Below, in pieces: positions 14,066 through 18,115 of a stretch of DNA of 18,115 nucleotides (its first letter is position 1; each line of letters starts with the position of its first letter). The stretch lies in assembly GCA_964519955.1 (NCBI GenBank), contig CAZFLM010000106.1, forward strand, positions 1 to 18,115, given 5' to 3'. A program made the translations under genes and the position numbers. The notes under the pieces are model-generated. The model made no database searches and was not told the origin of the DNA. It worked only from the letters and a program-made list of their open reading frames with translations. This DNA is from CAZFLM01 sp964519955 (lineage in GTDB: Bacteria; Armatimonadota; Chthonomonadetes; Chthonomonadales; CAJBBX01).

Positions 14066-15129
14066 GGCGCTTCCTCGTAGCTGCTGGGCCGGAGCAGGAG
14101 GGCCGAGTCGGTGGGGCCGGCGTCCTCGACGGGGCGCAGAAGCAGGGCCGGGTCGGTGCCGGGTGCGTCGGCCGGACGGAGCAGCGTCTCGGCGGCGTGC
14201 GCGCGGACGAGGACTTCCTGGAGGCGCGCGGCATCCTGGCGGGCGGCTTCCTTGATCGACGGGGTGCGGCCCCGCTTGGCGATGGACTGCAGCGTCTTGA
14301 GCGTGCGCTCGCTGCCGAGAAAGCTGAGGGCGTACATGGCGTGGTAGACCACCACGTCGTCGGGATGGCTGAGCGCGCGGCACAGGAGGGGGTCGGCCTC
14401 CGCGGCTATACCGGGCCTGTCTTCCTCGCGCACATTGCGGGCGAGGGCGGGCAGCGCCTCCTGTGCGGCGTGGCGTACCTCCGGGCGTCCGGCGCGCCTG
14501 CCCAGGCCGGCATCGTGCAGCGCGGCGGCCACCGTGGGAAGGGCCCGGGGCATCGCGAGGCGGCCCAGCGAGCGGACGGCGGCTGCGCGGACGGAGTTGC
14601 GGCGCTGGGCGTCGAGGCGGAACGAGAAGGGCGCGGAGATCGGGGTCAGGCCAAGGGTGGCGGCCACGAACACGAAGATGGCGATCGGACCGAGGCCGAT
14701 GAGTGACAGACCGCCGATGACGGCAGCCGGTATCATGGCGCGCAGGACGGCGCGCAGCCAGCGGCCGCCCGTATCGGCGCCCATGTGGTCGCGCACCACC
14801 TCGATGAGCCAGTCCGACGCGTAGGCGCGCTCCTGGGGCTCCAGGGCGGCGTAGCCCATGGCCCAGGCGACGAGGAAGCGCTCGCGCCACTTAAAGCCGG
14901 ACGGGTCGAGCAGCACGTTCAGCACGGGCCTGATGTCGGCGGCAGAGGGCGCGAAGCCGTGGAGCAGCCGGTCCACCACGATGCGGACGAGGCTGGACTG
15001 CGGCATGCCGCCGATCATGGTCCTCGCGCGCGCCGCCTCGCGCTCGTCGACGAGGGTTGCCGCGCCTGGCAGATGGCGTGCGACCATGTCGGCGATGCGG
15101 TCGAGGAGCGGGAAGTCGAAGCGGCTCAC
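14062..15129 (-). CDS. HEAT-like repeat membrane protein with LLRP-motif tail, ABC-operon component
   Basis: 355 aa. A helical N-terminal part (1-120) is followed by one or two membrane segments (about 131-162, strongly hydrophobic) and then by a region of alternating helices resembling HEAT/armadillo repeats (about 178-310, such as NSVRAAAVRSLGRLAMPRAL and VRHAAQEALPALARNV). The tail has LLRP at 316-319, 330-333 and 345-348, spaced 14 and 15 residues. HEAT-type domains usually hold protein partners, so this may be an adaptor linking the transporter to something else (inference). GTG at 15129 is 4 nt after the ATPase stop; AAGG lies about 9 nt upstream. Longer frames on this strand are not supported. 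Confidence 0.82.
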   Translation of the reverse strand: MSRFDFPLLDRIADMVARHLPGAATLVDEREAARARTMIGGMPQSSLVRIVVDRLLHGFAPSAADIRPVLNVLLDPSGFKWRERFLVAWAMGYAALEPQERAYASDWLIEVVRDHMGADTGGRWLRAVLRAMIPAAVIGGLSLIGLGPIAIFVFVAATLGLTPISAPFSFRLDAQRRNSVRAAAVRSLGRLAMPRALPTVAAALHDAGLGRRAGRPEVRHAAQEALPALARNVREEDRPGIAAEADPLLCRALSHPDDVVVYHAMYALSFLGSERTLKTLQSIAKRGRTPSIKEAARQDAARLQEVLVRAHAAETLLRPADAPGTDPALLLRPVEDAGPTDSALLLRPSSYEEAP

Positions 15130-15133
15130 GGCA

Positions 15134-16075
15134 TCATCCTTCGAAGGACAGGGCGGCCTGACGCGTCTCCTGGAGGGCACGCTCGCCCTCTTCGCCAACG
15201 ACGCGGATGAAGATCTCCTCGAGCGTGGGGACGACCGGCTCGAAGCGGACGATGTCGGCGCCGCCCGCGACCAGGCCGGCGAGCACCTCGCGGCGCGTGA
15301 GGCCATCGAGCGGAGAGAGGCGCGCGATCGTGGCGCTGAGGGGCTCCACGGTGGCGCCGGCGACGGGCGGGAGGTCGCCGGTGTACTCGACGAGCAGCGC
15401 GTTGCCCGTGTGGTCGCGCTTGATGTCGTCGAGCGAGCCGTAGAGGCGGACGCGGCCACGATGGAGCATCAGCAGGCGGTCGCACATTCGCTCGGCGTGC
15501 TCCATGTTGTGTGTCGAGAGCAGGATCGTGCCGCCATCCTCGCGCAGGTCGGTGACCACCTTGCGCAGGTGGAGCGCGCTGACGGGGTCGAGGCCGGTGA
15601 ATGGCTCGTCGAGCACCAGCAGGCGCGGGCGGTGGGCGATGGTGGCGGCGAACTGGACGCGCTGCGCCATCCCCTTCGACAGCTCGCCGAGCTTGCGGGC
15701 GCCATGGCCGAGCATGCCGACGGCCTCGAGCGCGTCTCGGGCCGCCTGCCGGGCCTGGCGGCGGGACATGCCGCGCAGCTCGGCGAAGTAGGCGACGACC
15801 TCGAGCGGCGTCAGGTTCTTGTAGAGGCCGCGCTCCTCGGGCATGTAGCCGATGGCGTGCTTCGCCTGCGCAGGTTGCAGGTCGCCGAAGAGGCGCAGCA
15901 CGCCGGTGTCCGGGCGGAGGATGTCGGTGAGCATGCGGAGGAGGGTGGTCTTGCCGGCGCCGTTCGGGCCGACGAGGCCGAACACCTCTCCCTGACCGAC
16001 GGCGAAGGAGACGTCGTCGAGGGCTCGGACGCCGTCGTACTCCTTGACAAGTCCCTGGGCTTCGATGATGTTCAT
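15134..16075 (-). CDS. ABC transporter ATP-binding protein (NatA-like)
   Basis: 313 aa. It supplies the ATPase for the permease encoded downstream. Walker A GPNGAGKTT is at residues 36-44, the signature motif LSKGMAQRV at 132-140, Walker B LLVLDE at 152-157, and the H-loop STHNMEH with His189. The Q-loop region reads IGYMPEERGLY, as in NatA-type proteins that lack the usual glutamine. A C-terminal region of about 95 residues after the nucleotide domain (from about 218) is the length typical of this group. Start ATG 16075; GAGGAA at 16088-16093 (read on the minus strand) is a slightly distant ribosome site. First gene of a tight four-gene operon with a promoter visible just upstream. Confidence 0.92.
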   Translation of the reverse strand: MNIIEAQGLVKEYDGVRALDDVSFAVGQGEVFGLVGPNGAGKTTLLRMLTDILRPDTGVLRLFGDLQPAQAKHAIGYMPEERGLYKNLTPLEVVAYFAELRGMSRRQARQAARDALEAVGMLGHGARKLGELSKGMAQRVQFAATIAHRPRLLVLDEPFTGLDPVSALHLRKVVTDLREDGGTILLSTHNMEHAERMCDRLLMLHRGRVRLYGSLDDIKRDHTGNALLVEYTGDLPPVAGATVEPLSATIARLSPLDGLTRREVLAGLVAGGADIVRFEPVVPTLEEIFIRVVGEEGERALQETRQAALSFEG

Positions 16076-16100
16076 GTGGGGGTTGCGTTCCTCGGTGTCG

Positions 16101-16130
16101 ATTGTAACAGACGGGGGAGTGGGGGAGCAA
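16101..16130 (-). promoter_or_regulatory. Putative sigma-70 promoter for the ABC operon
   Basis: On the minus strand TTGCTC (16125-16130) and TACAAT (16101-16106) are separated by 18 nt, with a TGT just before the -10. This would start transcription near 16094, leaving a leader of about 19 nt before the ATPase ATG. The -35 match is moderate, the -10 close to consensus. Confidence 0.55.
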
Positions 16131-16138
16131 GTTTCGGG

Positions 16139-16234
16139 AGTAGCGAGTAGCGAGTAGGACGGCGGTTGGTGCGGGGCGGAAGCTAGACGGCAGAAGCTCG
16201 AAGGCAGAAGGCAGAAGGCAGAAGGCAGAAGATG
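16139..16234. repeat. GAGTAGC-type repeat plus GAAGGCA tandem (7 nt unit)
   Basis: 27 bases at 16139-16165 (AGTAGCGAGTAGCGAGTAGG then ACGGCGG) recur exactly at 16911-16937. After it, from 16200, the 7-mer GAAGGCA repeats four times in a row, with related copies just before. Both repeats flank the 16337-16891 gene. The same two repeat types, in the same order, also follow that gene, though the second GGCAGA stretch is less regular. Confidence 0.85.
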
Positions 16235-16336
16235 GAAGGGGTTGGGCTCACGGGGGGAGTGGGGAGTCGTTGTTGGGTTGTGTGCGGGTGTTGGGTGGGC
16301 GGAGGCCGGCACATCATCTCTCGGGGAGGACTGCTG

Positions 16337-16891
16337 ATGAGGTCGCCGAACGCTGTTGCTTCGTTGGGGGTCGTGGTGGCGTTGGTGAGCGGGGTGCTGT
16401 TGGGGGCTGGCGTCTGGGGGAATGCCTCGCCGCGGGAGGAGCGCGATGCTGGGACCATCCGGGTGCGGCGCATCGAGGTGGTGGACGCGAAGGGGCAAGT
16501 TGTGGCGGTCATCGGTTCCGGGATCGGGGACAAGACGCGCGGCACCTTCACGGGCCTCTCGGTGAACACGGGGAAGGGGATGACGGTGGTCGGAACGGGG
16601 AGTATCGGACGACTCGCCGCGGCGGCATCGGGATCCGATGGCGCGGCGCCTGTTACGTTCCTGGGGTCGTTCGAGATCGGGCCGAAGGGCGGCGGCACGC
16701 CGGGCCACCTCGCGGGGGTCGGCACGATGGCCGGCAAGAGGGGCTCGATGCTCGGCCTCGTCGACGGGGAACCGGGGGCACTGCTGGGGGACATGGAGCG
16801 CGGCGCCTGCGTGGGGATGGCTGCCCGAGCGGACTGCACGCGCGTGATCCTGCGCGACGGAGAGGGGAAGGCGAGGGTGGTGGAGCCGTAG
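16337..16891 (+). CDS. Small exported glycine-rich protein, unknown function
   Basis: 184 aa from ATG 16337, chosen because GGGGAGGA at 16323-16330 precedes it and because the N-terminus becomes a good signal peptide (hydrophobic residues 8-27 ending GNAS). A longer frame from 16232 has no ribosome site. The mature part has short strand-like motifs of the type VxVVDAKGQVVAVIGSG and ILRDGEGKARVVEP, with many Gly, suggesting a beta-rich repetitive fold, and few aromatic residues. It resembles exported proteins built from DxxGxxRA-type units, but I do not recognise a named family. Expression would be independent of the divergent ABC operon. It stands alone; the flanking repeats may indicate it was moved as a unit. 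Confidence 0.7.
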   Translation: MRSPNAVASLGVVVALVSGVLLGAGVWGNASPREERDAGTIRVRRIEVVDAKGQVVAVIGSGIGDKTRGTFTGLSVNTGKGMTVVGTGSIGRLAAAASGSDGAAPVTFLGSFEIGPKGGGTPGHLAGVGTMAGKRGSMLGLVDGEPGALLGDMERGACVGMAARADCTRVILRDGEGKARVVEP

Positions 16892-16895
16892 GTCT

Positions 16896-17062
16896 GAGTA
16901 GCGAGTAGCTAGTAGCGAGTAGCGAGTAGGACGGCGGGGGAAGGCGGGAGTCAGAAGTCGGAAGCCAGAAGGCAGAGGACCGGAAGGATCACGGGGGCCG
17001 ATGTTGCGCATTGCACACGCCGGTCGTTCTACTCGCTGCTCGCTACTGGCTACTCGCTACTC
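16896..17062. repeat. 34 bp inverted repeat (GAGTAGC-type arms, 99 nt loop)
   Basis: Bases 16896-16929 and 17029-17062 are reverse complements except at two positions. In RNA both would be G-U pairs, so all 34 positions can pair. The arms are built of the repeated unit GAGTAGC. The loop holds ACGGCGG and GGCAGA-like sequence like that at 16139-16234. The right arm ends 2 nt before the metK promoter -35 box. Depending on direction it could terminate the upstream gene's transcript or be a miniature mobile element. Confidence 0.85.
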
Positions 17063-17064
17063 CG

Positions 17065-17094
17065 TTGACTTCGGCGACGCGGCGCGGGTATTGT
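17065..17094 (+). promoter_or_regulatory. Putative sigma-70 promoter for metK
   Basis: TTGACT (17065-17070) and TATTGT (17089-17094) lie 18 nt apart, close to the consensus. Transcription would begin near 17101, about 17 nt before the riboswitch. Position and order (promoter, aptamer, terminator, gene) support it strongly. Confidence 0.75.
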
Positions 17095-17116
17095 AGGGAG
17101 CAACAACCGCATAGGA

Positions 17117-17224
17117 CCTTATCGAGAGTGGCGGAGGGACCGGCCCTGCGATGCCACAACAACCACTCCGCGCGCCCGCGGGGCAGGTGCTAAATCCGGG
17201 CAGTCGACGTACTGCGAGATAAGG
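17117..17224 (+). ncRNA. SAM-I (S-box) riboswitch aptamer
   Basis: The closing stem P1 is CCTTATC (17117-17123) with GATAAGG (17218-17224). Conserved core segments are present in order: GAGAGTGG, GGAGGGAC (17133-17140), GGCCC, GATG, and GGTGCTAAATCC (17186-17197), as in S-box leaders. It binds S-adenosylmethionine. With a terminator just downstream and metK after it, the expected logic is repression of SAM synthesis when SAM is abundant. Confidence 0.95.
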
Positions 17225-17229
17225 GGCGC

Positions 17230-17247
17230 ACACGCATCCACGCGTGT
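17230..17247 (+). promoter_or_regulatory. Small hairpin between aptamer and terminator
   Basis: ACACGC (17230-17235) and GCGTGT (17242-17247) pair around ATCCAC. It lies between the aptamer's P1 and the terminator and may belong to the expression platform. A competing antiterminator could form between the P1 3' end (17220-17226) and 17259-17265 (AAGGG with CCCTT plus wobble ends). Confidence 0.6.
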
Positions 17248-17252
17248 ACGGG

Positions 17253-17281
17253 CCTCTTTCCCTTGCGGGAAGAGGTCTTTT
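17253..17281 (+). terminator. Intrinsic terminator of the SAM-I riboswitch
   Basis: CCTCTTTCCC (17253-17262) pairs with GGGAAGAGG (17267-17275) around TTGC, with one bulged T, followed by TCTTTT (17276-17281). Its position 29 nt after the aptamer and about 120 nt before metK fits transcription attenuation by SAM. It is the only clear terminator of this kind I see in the window. Confidence 0.9.
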
Positions 17282-17403
17282 GCGTGCGGGTTCGCACTGT
17301 GTGCCGGAGCCGGCGAGGTCATGGCATTCGCACTCGTGTCGCGCGCCCTGCCGTCACGCATCTCGGTCGCGGGGAGGACCCGCGGAAAGGAACTCGATCA
17401 CAC

Positions 17404-18115
17404 ATGGCCGTACTGAACCTCTTCACATCCGAGAGCGTATCCGAGGGGCACCCGGACAAGCTGGCCGACCAGATCAGCGACGCGGTGCTGGATGAGCTTC
17501 TGAAGCAGGACCCGCAGTCGCACGTGGCGCTCGAGACGCTGCTGACGCGCGGCCTGGCCGTGGTCGCCGGCGAGCTGTCGACGAACGCGTACGTCGAGGT
17601 GGCGGACGTGGTGCGGCAGACCATCTGCGACGTGGGCTACACGAACACGGACTACGGCTTCGACGGACAGACCACCGGCGTCACGCTGGCGATCCAGAAG
17701 CAGTCGCCGGACATCAACCAGGGCGTCAGCCGCGGTTCCGTCGAGGAGCAGGGCGCGGGCGATCAGGGGATGATGTTCGGGTTCGCGTGCACCGAGACCG
17801 AGCAGCTCATGCCGCTGCCGATCACCGTGGCGCACGGGCTGACGAAGCGGTACATGGACGTGCGGAAGGCGCACCCGGAGTTGGGGCTGCGGCCGGACGC
17901 GAAGTCGCAGGTCACGGTGGCGTATGTGGACGGCGTGCCGCAGTACATCGACACGATCGTCTTCTCGGCGCAGCATGACGAGGAGCTGACGCAGGCCGAC
18001 GTGGCGGCTCGGGTGCGGGAGCACGTGATCCGGCCGGTGCTGGCGGAGTACGCCAAGTTCGACCGCGGCGACATCAAGTACCACATCAACCCGACGGGCC
18101 GGTTCGTGATCGGCG
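17404..18115 (+). CDS. metK: S-adenosylmethionine synthase (partial, cut by the right edge)
   Basis: First 237 residues of about 385 expected. The enzyme makes S-adenosylmethionine from methionine and ATP, as a tetramer. Family motifs: FTSESVSEGHPDK near the start (ATP-binding, GHPDK 15-19), VVAGELSTNAYV, GFDGQT, and GAGDQGMMFGFA, the conserved flexible-loop region. The ATG 17404 gives the standard N-terminus; AAAGGAA at 17386-17392 is a somewhat distant ribosome site. Preceded by promoter, SAM-I riboswitch and terminator, so it is controlled by its own product. About 120 nt of leader between terminator and start contain nothing I can name. Confidence 0.97.
   Translation, partial: MAVLNLFTSESVSEGHPDKLADQISDAVLDELLKQDPQSHVALETLLTRGLAVVAGELSTNAYVEVADVVRQTICDVGYTNTDYGFDGQTTGVTLAIQKQSPDINQGVSRGSVEEQGAGDQGMMFGFACTETEQLMPLPITVAHGLTKRYMDVRKAHPELGLRPDAKSQVTVAYVDGVPQYIDTIVFSAQHDEELTQADVAARVREHVIRPVLAEYAKFDRGDIKYHINPTGRFVIG

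Noticed and set aside
16183..16839. Minus-strand frame with FCLLPSAFCL repeats
   Set aside because: It reads the GAAGGCA tandem repeat and the antisense of the 16337-16891 gene.
16139..17062. Insertion sequence
   Set aside because: Repeats flank the gene, but there is no transposase, and the exported protein has no catalytic motifs of one.
1..18115. tRNA or rRNA genes
   Set aside because: No cloverleaf with a recognisable T-loop and no rRNA core sequence was seen on either strand by eye; a covariance search would be needed to be certain.

Overview
The window looks like part of a GC-rich bacterial chromosome, most likely Armatimonadota or a neighbouring phylum such as Planctomycetota. The basis is a type IV prepilin-like/DUF1559-style protein carrying LFPVFSRARE directly after its N-terminal helix, very high GC, many hairpin-forming intergenic repeats, and a SAM-I riboswitch on metK. 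No rRNA or tRNA was seen, so the phylum is an inference. A run of exactly 100 N (5957-6056) shows this is a scaffolded, probably metagenomic, assembly.

Layout. (1) 1-5837, plus strand: an aromatic 2-oxoacid/arylacetate module, with iorA-iorB (indolepyruvate:ferredoxin oxidoreductase), a phenylacetate-CoA ligase, a double-ACT amino-acid sensor, and a class II fructose-bisphosphate-type aldolase. (2) 5838-7912, plus strand: hairpin repeats with the gap, a Tat-signal DUF4838 protein and a small membrane-anchored unknown. (3) 7932-12216, minus strand: a heparinase II/III-like polysaccharide lyase, an OsmC-family protein with repeat arrays on both sides, and a prepilin-like protein. (4) 12351-16075, minus strand: a tight four-gene ABC export operon (NatA-like ATPase, HEAT-like membrane protein, small protein, NatB-like permease). 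(5) 16337 to the end, plus strand: a small exported protein, then a promoter, SAM-I riboswitch, intrinsic terminator and metK, which runs off the right edge.

How genes may work together. IorAB interconverts arylpyruvates and arylacetyl-CoA, the ligase makes arylacetyl-CoA from free arylacetates, and the ACT protein probably senses an aromatic amino acid. DUF4838 and heparinase-like proteins suggest uronic-acid-type polysaccharide breakdown outside the cytoplasm. In the ABC operon, two adjacent accessory proteins that are otherwise unlike each other end in the same kind of tail with three LLRP-type motifs. This is the best candidate here for an undescribed system.

Intergenic space is dominated by short structured repeats: a 70-73 nt unit around GGGCAGGGACGCCC, a 48 nt unit around GGCGACGGAGCGCC, a three-hairpin element, and AT-richer GAGTAGC- and GAAAGTT-type repeats. 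Every copy I could find of the three GC-rich families lies in the same orientation whatever the direction of the neighbouring gene, and the stems show compensatory changes.
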